Source: Cyanothece sp. UBA12306
GTDB taxonomy: Bacteria; Cyanobacteriota; Cyanobacteriia; Cyanobacteriales; Microcystaceae
Assembly: GCA_003448685.1 (NCBI GenBank)
Contig: DLXW01000257.1
Location: forward strand, 1 to 10,786
Direction of reading: 5' to 3'
DNA: 10,786 nucleotides
Shown: positions 1-6,374 of the stretch, in pieces
Position numbering within the stretch: the stretch's first letter is position 1
Layout: every line of letters starts with the position of its first letter
Made by a program: the position numbers and the translations under genes
The notes under the pieces: model-generated
Database searches by the model: none
Seen by the model: the letters and a program-made list of their open reading frames with translations, nothing else
Told to the model about the DNA's origin: nothing

Positions 1-1
1 G

Positions 2-28
2 GGAGTGTGGGGAGTGTGGGAAGTGTGG
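2..28. repeat. Period-9 tandem repeat, GGAGTGTGG
   Basis: Three units of nine bases follow each other without gaps (2-10, 11-19, 20-28). The third has a single G to A change, and a degenerate tail continues to about 32. The block sits at the window edge, so its left end is unknown. It lies upstream of the caspase-like gene and is G-rich, unlike the AT-rich surroundings. Confidence 0.8.
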
Positions 29-92
29 GAGGAATTTGTTTTTTTGTGTGATTATTAATGAAGGACAATTTTCGACTTACTATTTCCAATCC

Positions 93-119
93 AAAATCTA
101 AAATCTAAAATCTAAAATC
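93..119. repeat. Heptamer tandem repeat, AAAATCT
   Basis: Three full units (93-99, 100-106, 107-113) and six bases of a fourth form a block ending 10 bases before the start codon at 130. This is the short tandemly repeated repetitive (STRR) heptamer style known from cyanobacteria. It occupies the place where the promoter or leader of the downstream gene would lie. Confidence 0.85.
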
Positions 120-129
120 AAGAACAAGG

Positions 130-861
130 ATGGCTAGAAATTGGGCGATCGCTATTGGTATTAATCATTATGATAGTCTCAAAGATCTCGATTATGCTAA
201 GGGAGATGCAGAGGCTATTCAAAAATGGTGTAAAAATCCCAATGAAGGGAATTTTAATCGAGTTTTCCTCTTTACAGGAGATTCACCCGATATACCTGCT
301 ACCCCGACACCCATTTCCACTAAACCCACCTATGAGATAGAGGAACTACAACAGGGAGCATTTACCTACGCGCTGTTGGAAGCTTTGCGGTTTCAAGGGA
401 CAGATAATTGCGCTACGGTAGAACGTCTCTATGATCGACTGCGTTACCGAGTTTCCCAGATTGTTCAACAGTATAAAAATACTTCTCAAACTCCCTATGC
501 AGTGGTGGAACCCGCGACAAAATACCATTTAATTTTGTTACCCCAACAAGCAACCCTAAGAGATGCTGAAACTCTCAAGTTAGATGCTTTTCGGGAGCAA
601 ATGCAGCAAAATTATCAATTAGCAGAACAATTTTGGATTAGGGTTTTGGCTATTTCTCCTGCTGATCGCGATGCTATTAATGGGATTAAATATTTAGCTA
701 GGTTGGATTTTGATCGCGATCGGGTTAGTGAGGATAGCAGGGAGCTTCGGAGCTTCGGAGCAGGGAGCAGGTATAAATATGCAACGTCAAACCGAGAGTC
801 GGGGTTCATCTCTGGAGACAAAATCATCGCCAATAACTCCATCACAACCGAATTTTCCTAA
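130..861 (+). CDS. Caspase-like (peptidase C14) protein, catalytic core deleted, separated from its FGE domain
   Basis: A 243-residue protein. Residues 1-34 (WAIAIGINHYDSLKDLDYAK) are the typical N-terminus of cyanobacterial caspase-like proteins, and 45-68 continue the first strand region and proline-rich loop. Residue Y68 is followed at once by EIEELQQGAFTYALLEAL, which in intact relatives comes after the catalytic block. The segment with the catalytic His (SGHG type) and Cys (DACR type), roughly a hundred residues, is therefore missing in frame, so proteolysis is not expected. Residues 69-137 are the rest of the caspase fold, and 140-195 a helical linker common in this family. From about residue 200 the frame runs through a repeat (736-771) and then reads out-of-frame FGE-linker DNA, so the last 40 residues are probably not native. 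An AAGG (126-129) touches the ATG. Comparison with relatives is from memory of the family; the absence of the motif is seen directly. Confidence 0.75.
   Translation: MARNWAIAIGINHYDSLKDLDYAKGDAEAIQKWCKNPNEGNFNRVFLFTGDSPDIPATPTPISTKPTYEIEELQQGAFTYALLEALRFQGTDNCATVERLYDRLRYRVSQIVQQYKNTSQTPYAVVEPATKYHLILLPQQATLRDAETLKLDAFREQMQQNYQLAEQFWIRVLAISPADRDAINGIKYLARLDFDRDRVSEDSRELRSFGAGSRYKYATSNRESGFISGDKIIANNSITTEFS
736..771. repeat. Mixed 7/8-bp tandem repeat at the frameshift between caspase and FGE parts
   Basis: The block reads AGCAGGG (736-742), AGCTTCGG (743-750), AGCTTCGG (751-758), AGCAGGG (759-765) and AGCAGG (766-771). It lies exactly where the caspase frame must change to the FGE frame. Neither frame has a stop codon here. 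Loss of one 7-bp unit, or gain of one 8-bp unit, would join the two frames into one ORF. Confidence 0.85.
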
Positions 862-1783
862 GTTTTCCTTTGCAGTAATTACGGTTAATAGCAAAGGAGA
901 AGAAGTTACCCGCGAAACCCAAGAAGCGGAATATTTTGCGGAAGATTTAGGAAATGATGTCAGCTTAGAAATGGTTTCTATCCCTGGTGGTATTTTTTGG
1001 ATGGGGACAGATGATGCTGAAATTGAAAGATTGGTCAAAAAGTTTGATTGGGACGGTTATAGAAGGGAAAAACCCCAACATCAAGTTACAGTTCCCCCTT
1101 TCTCGATGGGGAAATATCCCGTTACCCAAGCACAATGGAAAGCGATCGCTGCTTTGGACAAAATAGATATAGATTTAGAATTAGATCCATCCAATTTTAA
1201 AGGCGATCAACGTCCTGTAGAAACAGTCAACTGGTATGAATGCGTGGAGTTCTGTAAGCGACTTTCTCAGCGAACTGGAAAGCAATATAGATTACCCAGT
1301 GAAGCACAATGGGAATACGCCTGTAGGTCAGTTAACAGTGAACAGTTAACAGTAAACAGTGAGGGGTTGACATTAGCACAATGGAATGAGAAATATCATC
1401 AACCGTTTCACTTTGGCCAAACCATTACAGGAGACTTAGCTAATTATAGAGCAACTTATACTTTTGCTGATGAACCAAAAGGGCAATACAGGAAAGAAAC
1501 GACTTCTGTAGGTCAATTTCCCCCTAATGCCTTTGGATTATACGATATGCACGGCAATGTTTGGGAATGGTGCGCCGATGAATGGCATAAAAACTATCAA
1601 AATGCCCCCTCAGATGGCAGTATTTGGCTAAATGGAGATAATAATCGTTCTCCACTGCGGGGCGGTTCCTGGAACTACAATCCTTTTAACTGCCGTTCCG
1701 CTTACCGCAACAGCTTCGATGCGCGCGAGGATCGTAACTACCTTAACGGTTGTCGGGTAGTGTGCGTGTTCGGGAGTGAATGA
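779..1783 (+). CDS. Formylglycine-generating-enzyme (SUMF1/FGE-sulfatase) family protein, C-terminal half of split caspase-FGE gene
   Basis: A 334-residue protein if translation begins at ATG 779, where AGG (769-771) sits 7 bases upstream; the open frame extends back to TTG 710. Residues 1-30 are a low-complexity linker. The FGE fold runs from about 60 to 330: LEMVSIPGG (63-71), FSMGKYPVTQAQW (108-120), RPVETVNW (145-152), YRLPSEAQWEYACR (170-183), NAFGLYDMHGNVWEW (250-264), LRGGSW (293-298) and CRVVC (325-329). Of the two active-site cysteines of true FGE, one is present (C305 in FNCRSAYR) and the other position is a tyrosine (Y300), so sulfatase activation is unlikely. In cyanobacteria this domain is often fused to a caspase domain, and here the fusion is broken by a frameshift. 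Residues 184-195 come from an inserted heptamer repeat. It overlaps the 5' ORF by 83 bases. It may be translated separately, or the locus may be a pseudogene. Confidence 0.75.
   Translation: MQRQTESRGSSLETKSSPITPSQPNFPKFSFAVITVNSKGEEVTRETQEAEYFAEDLGNDVSLEMVSIPGGIFWMGTDDAEIERLVKKFDWDGYRREKPQHQVTVPPFSMGKYPVTQAQWKAIAALDKIDIDLELDPSNFKGDQRPVETVNWYECVEFCKRLSQRTGKQYRLPSEAQWEYACRSVNSEQLTVNSEGLTLAQWNEKYHQPFHFGQTITGDLANYRATYTFADEPKGQYRKETTSVGQFPPNAFGLYDMHGNVWEWCADEWHKNYQNAPSDGSIWLNGDNNRSPLRGGSWNYNPFNCRSAYRNSFDAREDRNYLNGCRVVCVFGSE
1329..1363. repeat. Heptamer tandem repeat, CAGTNAA, inside the FGE coding region
   Basis: Five seven-base units: CAGTTAA, CAGTGAA, CAGTTAA, CAGTAAA and CAGTGAG. The block is translated as part of SVNSEQLTVNSEG, between the conserved YACR and HFG motifs of the FGE domain. 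The reading frame stays open on both sides. Confidence 0.85.
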
Positions 1784-1814
1784 AGTCAGAAGTCAGACGT
1801 CAGAAGTCAGAAGT
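1782..1814. repeat. Heptamer tandem repeat, GAAGTCA, overlapping the FGE stop codon
   Basis: Four units (1782-1788, 1789-1795, 1796-1802, 1803-1809; the third carries A to C) and five bases of a fifth. The first unit shares its GA with the TGA stop codon at 1781-1783, so the repeat begins exactly at the 3' end of the gene. Confidence 0.85.
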
Positions 1815-1927
1815 GTTTTATTGACAGATAGTCTCTTAGAACTAACAACAAATTGAAAAGCGATCGCCTTGAACTTGTGGACTAGAGAAAAGACTTAAAA
1901 TAGGGAATAAGGATCATCAGGCTTTTA

Positions 1928-2046
1928 ATTCTAAATTCTTCATTCTTCATTCTGCATTCTTCATTCTTCATTCTTCATTCTTCATTCTTCATTCTTCATT
2001 CTGCATTCTTCATTCTTCATTCTAAATTCTGCATTCTTCATTCTTC
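1928..2046. repeat. 17-unit heptamer array, ATTCTTC and variants
   Basis: Seventeen units of exactly seven bases without slippage: twelve ATTCTTC, three ATTCTGC and two ATTCTAA. It is the largest repeat in the window and a typical cyanobacterial STRR. It ends 43 bases upstream of the CRP-type site. Confidence 0.9.
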
Positions 2047-2089
2047 ATTTGGGCTTAATTTTTGTTTAAGTCCCACTAATTCTTTTCAT

Positions 2090-2133
2090 TGTGATCCAAA
2101 TCACTAACTAATCGTTTCATGAGGGGATATACT
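2090..2133 (+). promoter_or_regulatory. CRP-type activator site with spaced -10 box (class II promoter)
   Basis: TGTGA (2090-2094), six bases, then TCACT (2101-2105) matches the TGTGA-N6-TCACA consensus of cAMP receptor proteins, including cyanobacterial SyCRP1, with one mismatch. The -10 hexamer TATACT (2128-2133) begins 23 bases after the GTGA-N6-TCAC core, and there is no -35 match. The site centre would lie about 42 bases upstream of a start point near 2140, the position of class II activator sites. The resulting leader would be about 33 bases. It is not an NtcA site, because the outer triplets are GTG/CAC and not GTA/TAC. The site is seen in the sequence; the regulator is inferred. Confidence 0.6.
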
Positions 2134-2173
2134 GAAATGACAAGTAAAGATTTGTAACAAAACGAGAACAATA

Positions 2174-2971
2174 ATGGCTAACAAAAATCACATTGATTTA
2201 CTGCTTCATAGTATAGATGCTTGGAACGAATGGCGCGACAATAATGTTGATATCATCCCTGATCTCAAAGGAGCCGATCTAAGTCGTCAAAATCTCACAA
2301 ATGCAAATCTTATCGGAGCTAATCTTGAGGAATGTATTCTCTATCAAGCTAATTTAACCGGTGCTTTTCTAAGAAATGCTAACCTTCGCAATGCAGATCT
2401 AACCTCCGCGATTCTTTTTAGAGCTATGTTAGGTAAAGCTGATTTAAGCAACGCTTTTCTCACTAATGCTGATTTAAGTAAAGCTTATTTTGCTGAGGCT
2501 AACCTCAAAGGAGCTTATCTAATTGAATGTTATTTAATTGATACTAATCTTGAAGCAGCTAATTTGGAAGAAGTTGATCTGAGTAACTCTTATTTGACTG
2601 GAGCCAATTTAGCAAAAGCTAATCTAAAAAATGCTAATCTTTCCCATGCAGATTTTACAGCTGCTCGAATTGCTGGAGCTAATTTAGAAGGAGCAAAAAC
2701 AATAGGTACGGTTGCCTTGGATCAATTATCCGACGAGAATATCAATCAATCCTATTCCCAAGAACCTGAAAACGAACAAAAGATTGATGTAAATAGGAAA
2801 AAAGCACAATTATTTGATAGAAAAAGAGCATCAACCAGTATAGAAGAATTAGAGTTTGAAAATCTTACTTTGAAGTTAAAGCTACAAAAATTGTATGAAG
2901 AACGCTCTAATTTAATGGATGAAATTTCTAAGTTGACAAGTTCTATTTCTAAATATTCAGTTGTCAATTAA
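2174..2971 (+). CDS. Pentapeptide-repeat protein with C-terminal coiled coil
   Basis: A 265-residue protein. Residues 1-30 (with HIDLLL and AWNEWRDNN) form the N-terminal cap common in cyanobacterial pentapeptide proteins. From L31 to L171 a central Leu, Phe or Ile falls at every fifth residue without a break, giving 29 A(D/N)LXX repeats, about seven turns of a right-handed quadrilateral beta-helix. Residues 180-220 are polar and probably flexible. Residues 222-258, with regularly spaced Leu and Ile, look like a coiled coil that could mediate dimerisation. There is no signal peptide or membrane segment, so it is probably cytoplasmic. The biochemical role of such cyanobacterial proteins is mostly unknown; resemblance to gyrase-protecting Qnr/MfpA proteins is structural only. 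It is a single transcription unit behind a CRP-type promoter. No strong Shine-Dalgarno sequence is visible before ATG 2174. Confidence 0.9.
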   Translation: MANKNHIDLLLHSIDAWNEWRDNNVDIIPDLKGADLSRQNLTNANLIGANLEECILYQANLTGAFLRNANLRNADLTSAILFRAMLGKADLSNAFLTNADLSKAYFAEANLKGAYLIECYLIDTNLEAANLEEVDLSNSYLTGANLAKANLKNANLSHADFTAARIAGANLEGAKTIGTVALDQLSDENINQSYSQEPENEQKIDVNRKKAQLFDRKRASTSIEELEFENLTLKLKLQKLYEERSNLMDEISKLTSSISKYSVVN

Positions 2972-2983
2972 ATTTTATAAAAT

Positions 2984-2999
2984 CTAATCTCTAGATTAG
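2984..2999. terminator. Short inverted repeat after the pentapeptide gene
   Basis: CTAATC and GATTAG form a six-base stem around a TCTA loop, 13 bases after the stop codon. No T-run follows, so this is at best a weak 3'-end or stability element. Confidence 0.3.
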
Positions 3000-3103
3000 G
3001 AACTTTCCACAATAATTCTCTAATTTTTGGTAAAACTCGTCAAACTTACCCAATACTAAATTTTTGACAGATAGTTTTTTCCCAGGGTAGTAGAGAAAAG
3101 TTG

Positions 3104-3109
3104 TATAAT
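3104..3109 (+). promoter_or_regulatory. Candidate -10 box for the SNF2 helicase gene
   Basis: A perfect TATAAT directly preceded by TG. No convincing -35 hexamer lies 16-18 bases upstream. A start near 3116 would give a leader of about 97 bases containing the stem-loop structure at 3125-3176. Confidence 0.4.
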
Positions 3110-3124
3110 ATCAGGTATTTGCAG

Positions 3125-3176
3125 AAATTGCCGTTGCTGTAGGACAGTAGATTAAGTCTGAAGATAATGGCAATTT
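3125..3176 (+). promoter_or_regulatory. Potential branched leader structure upstream of the SNF2 gene
   Basis: AAATTGCC (3125-3132) is the exact reverse complement of GGCAATTT (3169-3176). Four more inner pairs, two of them G-U, extend the stem to 12 pairs. Inside it CTGT/ACAG (3137-3147) can form a small hairpin, and AGA/TCT (3149-3159) a very short one. It matches no riboswitch class that I recognise. Confidence 0.35.
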
Positions 3177-3212
3177 ATTTTACATATTATAGTTAATATC
3201 TGTTTACAACTT

Positions 3213-6200
3213 ATGTCTACTTTACACGGTAGTTGGATTAATGATACAGATCAAAGTTACTTTTTTATTTGGGGAGAAACCTGGCGAAGTATTAACCCTC
3301 AATTATCTGAGAATGAATCGAGTAATTTCCATCCTTTTATTCTAAATCAGTCAGAATTCATAAATTTTTTACAATCTAAAGAATTACTTTTAGATATTAA
3401 CCTAGAAGAAAAATATAAAATTAAAATCATAAATTTACCCAGCAAAGTCTTAAAAAAAACAAAAGTTAGTGTTCCTTTTCTGTCTTCTCAATTAACAGAA
3501 AATGACTTGAAAATAGAAAATAATGAATTACTTTTTTTACCTTGGCAAGTACCAGGATTTTATCTAAATTCTGCCGAAACAATTAGTTTATTAAGTAAAA
3601 TACCCCTGGGATTATCAGAAAAAGATGCTAATTATTTAGGAGAAGACTTAAAATTTTGGACTCATATTTACCGTTGGAGTCTTGATTTATTAGCTAGAGC
3701 AAAATTCGTGCCAGGTATTATTAATTTAGACGAGGAAAAAAGTCAAGGACAATGGTTTCCTCTCCTAGATAGTAACATTGATCAGAAGCGATTTTCTCAA
3801 TTTAGTCAAGGAATGCCTAGGGTATGTATTAGTTATTCTGATAACAGCCAATTTGATTTGAGTCTCGAAAGACAATCTCTAGAGTCACAACAATTAATTT
3901 TAGACTGTTTGAGTAACCTCATCAATACTAATGTGACTTTGCTTTTTGAGTCAAATTCTTTGGTTAATCAAGATTTATTAGTACAACAGTGGCTCAAATC
4001 TTTGAGTGAACCAAAACTTGATTTTATTACCTCAGATAGGAAAGTTAAAAGACTCGAAAATGCCTTAAATAATTGGATACTATCTATTGAAGAATATGTA
4101 GTTACTCCTCATAATAAAAAACTGGGGATCAAACAATTTAGAGTTTGTTTTGAATTAGAACCACCTGCCTCAAATACCATTAATTCTGGCTTCGTTAATT
4201 GGAAATTAAAATATTATTTACAAGCTTTAGATAATAGTGAATACTTAGTTGATGCTCAAACTATTTGGAATTATCCTGTTGAACAATTATCTTGGAAAGA
4301 AAGAACTATTGAAAATCCCCAAGAAACCTTATTAAAAGGCTTAGGTTTAGCTTCTCGTTTGTATTCTCCCATTGCAGAAAGTTTACAAACAAGTCAGCCT
4401 TGTTATTGTGAATTAAATCCTATTGAAGTCTACGAATTTATTAAATCAAGTCGAGGAATATTAGAGGAAAATGGATTAGGGGTTATTTCACCCCCAAGTT
4501 TAGCTAAAGGGCAAGAAGAAAAAAGATTGGGAATTAGCATTGAAGCAGAAATAAATGCTAAAAAAGATAATCATCTTAACTTAAAAACCTTACTTAATTA
4601 TAAACTTAAATTAGCCGTTGGCCAACAAACAATTTCTCAAAAAGACTTTGAAAAACTTTTAGCACAAAAATCACCTTTAGTAGAAATAAATGGAGAATGG
4701 ATAGCTTTACAACCTGCTGATGTTAGGGCTGCTCAAACCATTTTAAATGAATCCTATGACCCCATTAAATTGTCAGTAGAAGATGCTTTACGTTTGAGTA
4801 CCGGAGATACTCAATCTATTGCTAAACTACCCGTTGTTAAGTTTGAAGCTTCTGGAGTTTTACAAGAACTAATTAATAATTTAACTAACAATCAATCTAT
4901 TAAAATAATAGATAATCCCCCAGGATTTAAAGGACAATTAAGGACTTATCAAAAAAAAGGAGTAGGTTGGTTAGCATTCCTAGAAAAATGGGGATTAGGA
5001 GCTTGTTTAGCCGATGATATGGGATTAGGAAAAACTCCCCAATTGATTGCTTTTTTGCTGCATTTGAAAGCAGAAGATATGCTAACTAAACCAACCTTAG
5101 TAGTATGTCCAACGTCAGTCTTAAATAATTGGGAGCGCGAAGTAAAAAAATTTGCCCCAACCCTATCAACCATGATTCATCATGGAGACAAACGCAAAAA
5201 AGGAAAAACATTTGTTAAACAGGTTCAAAACAAGAATTTAGTTATTACGAGTTATTCTTTGGTATTTCGTGATGCCAAAACTCTTGAACAAATTGCATGG
5301 CAAGGAGTAGTTTTAGATGAAGCACAAAATATTAAAAATTCTCAAGCAAAACAGTCCCAAGCAGTGCGTAAATTAAATGCAGATTTTCGTATTGCTTTAA
5401 CAGGAACTCCCGTAGAAAATAGACTAGCAGAATTGTGGTCAATTTTAGATTTTCTTAATCCTAATTTTTTAGGAACAAAACAATTTTTTCAACGGCGTTT
5501 TGCGACACCAATCGAAAAATATGGAGATAGAGAGTCTTTACAAATTTTGCGATCGCTAGTTCGTCCTTTTATTCTAAGACGCTTAAAAACAGATCATAAT
5601 ATTATTCAAGATTTACCCGAAAAACAAGAAATGAATGTATTTTGTGGTTTATCTTCTGAACAAGCAGAACTTTATCAAAAACTTGTGGATAGTTCCCTAG
5701 AAGAATTGGAAGATAAAGAAGGAATTCAGCGACAAGGACTGATTTTAAGTTTATTGATCAAACTTAAGCAAATTTGTAACCATCCGGCTCAATTTTTAAA
5801 AGAAAAACAGTTAGATTTGGCTCAACGTTCGGGTAAATTATTGAGATTAGAAGAGATGTTAGAGGAATTAATCGAAGAAGGTGATCGGGCTTTAATTTTT
5901 ACCCAATTCTCTGAATGGGGAAAACTCCTACAACCCTATCTAAAAGCCAAATTTTCCCAAGATGTTCTCTTTTTATACGGTGCAACTCGTCGACAAAAAC
6001 GACAAGAAATGATTGATCATTTTCAAAATTCTCCTGATGGTCCACAGATTTTTATTCTCTCTTTAAAAGCAGGGGGAACAGGTTTAAATTTAACCCGCGC
6101 AAATCATGTATTTCATATTGATCGTTGGTGGAACCCTGCGGTAGAAAATCAAGCAACAGATCGCGCTTTCCGTATTGGACAAAAACGTAATGTTCAAGTC

Positions 6201-6374
6201 CATAAATTTGTCTGTACGGGAACCCTGGAAGATAAGATAAATGAAATGTTAGAAAGTAAAAAACAATTAGCCGAACAAACTGTAGATGCTGGAGAAAACT
6301 GGTTAACTCAATTAGATACAGATCAATTACGAACTCTGTTATTACTTGATCGTAATGCTATTATCGATGAATAG
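3213..6374 (+). CDS. SNF2-family ATP-dependent helicase/translocase with bacterial N-terminal domain
   Basis: A 1053-residue protein, the usual size for the long cyanobacterial SNF2 proteins. Residues 1 to about 560 are the bacterial SNF2-associated region (DUF3670 type). The RecA-like pair starts near 575 (LRTYQKKGVGWL). Walker A is DDMGLGKT with K607, and the Walker B motif is DEAQ (702-705), a normal bacterial variant of DEAH. Motif III is TGTPVEN (730-736), followed by LAELWSILDFLNP. ILRRLKTD lies between the lobes. Motif V is SLKAGGTGLNL (950-960), and motif VI is QATDRAFRIGQ (980-990) with both arginines. The enzyme should translocate on double-stranded DNA using ATP, in DNA repair or in remodelling DNA-protein complexes; the exact role is not known. 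Relatives often sit next to a SWIM zinc-finger gene, which is absent here. All helicase motifs are intact. Start ATG 3213 has no clear Shine-Dalgarno sequence. Confidence 0.93.
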   Translation: MSTLHGSWINDTDQSYFFIWGETWRSINPQLSENESSNFHPFILNQSEFINFLQSKELLLDINLEEKYKIKIINLPSKVLKKTKVSVPFLSSQLTENDLKIENNELLFLPWQVPGFYLNSAETISLLSKIPLGLSEKDANYLGEDLKFWTHIYRWSLDLLARAKFVPGIINLDEEKSQGQWFPLLDSNIDQKRFSQFSQGMPRVCISYSDNSQFDLSLERQSLESQQLILDCLSNLINTNVTLLFESNSLVNQDLLVQQWLKSLSEPKLDFITSDRKVKRLENALNNWILSIEEYVVTPHNKKLGIKQFRVCFELEPPASNTINSGFVNWKLKYYLQALDNSEYLVDAQTIWNYPVEQLSWKERTIENPQETLLKGLGLASRLYSPIAESLQTSQPCYCELNPIEVYEFIKSSRGILEENGLGVISPPSLAKGQEEKRLGISIEAEINAKKDNHLNLKTLLNYKLKLAVGQQTISQKDFEKLLAQKSPLVEINGEWIALQPADVRAAQTILNESYDPIKLSVEDALRLSTGDTQSIAKLPVVKFEASGVLQELINNLTNNQSIKIIDNPPGFKGQLRTYQKKGVGWLAFLEKWGLGACLADDMGLGKTPQLIAFLLHLKAEDMLTKPTLVVCPTSVLNNWEREVKKFAPTLSTMIHHGDKRKKGKTFVKQVQNKNLVITSYSLVFRDAKTLEQIAWQGVVLDEAQNIKNSQAKQSQAVRKLNADFRIALTGTPVENRLAELWSILDFLNPNFLGTKQFFQRRFATPIEKYGDRESLQILRSLVRPFILRRLKTDHNIIQDLPEKQEMNVFCGLSSEQAELYQKLVDSSLEELEDKEGIQRQGLILSLLIKLKQICNHPAQFLKEKQLDLAQRSGKLLRLEEMLEELIEEGDRALIFTQFSEWGKLLQPYLKAKFSQDVLFLYGATRRQKRQEMIDHFQNSPDGPQIFILSLKAGGTGLNLTRANHVFHIDRWWNPAVENQATDRAFRIGQKRNVQVHKFVCTGTLEDKINEMLESKKQLAEQTVDAGENWLTQLDTDQLRTLLLLDRNAIIDE

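Larger units (their letters stand above)
1784..2173. other. Non-coding repeat-rich intergenic region
   Basis: No gene is supported in these 390 bases. In order they hold the rest of the GAAGTCA repeat, about 110 bases of unremarkable AT-rich sequence with a HIP1 octamer at 1860-1867, the 17-unit ATTCTTC array (1928-2046), a weak imperfect stem-loop around 2051-2074 (GGGCTTAA against TTAAGTCCC with a bulge), and then the CRP-type promoter of the downstream pentapeptide gene. Confidence 0.8.

Noticed and set aside
615..1038. Open minus-strand frames opposite the caspase and FGE regions, and others opposite the SNF2 and isomerase genes.
   Set aside because: They mirror conserved coding sequence on the other strand and show no protein family pattern of their own.
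1821..1832. TTGACAGATAGT occurs here and again at 3064-3075, each containing a -35-like TTGACA.
   Set aside because: Neither has a -10 box at 16-18 bases, and a 12-base repeat in an AT-rich 10.8-kb sequence can arise by chance.
1..2046. Tandem repeats considered as a CRISPR array or an origin with iterons.
   Set aside because: The units are 7-9 bases and directly abutting, without spacers. There are no cas or replication genes, and the blocks have unrelated sequences.
2051..2074. Imperfect hairpin GGGCTTAA/TTAAGTCCC between the heptamer array and the CRP-type site.
   Set aside because: It has a bulge, mostly A-T pairs and no tight T-run after it, which is too weak to call a terminator.
5010..5040. 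Walker A reads GLGKTPQ with Pro after Thr, and motif II is DEAQ, in the SNF2 protein.
   Set aside because: The Lys and Thr are present and DEAQ is normal in bacterial SNF2 proteins, so this gives no sign of inactivation.
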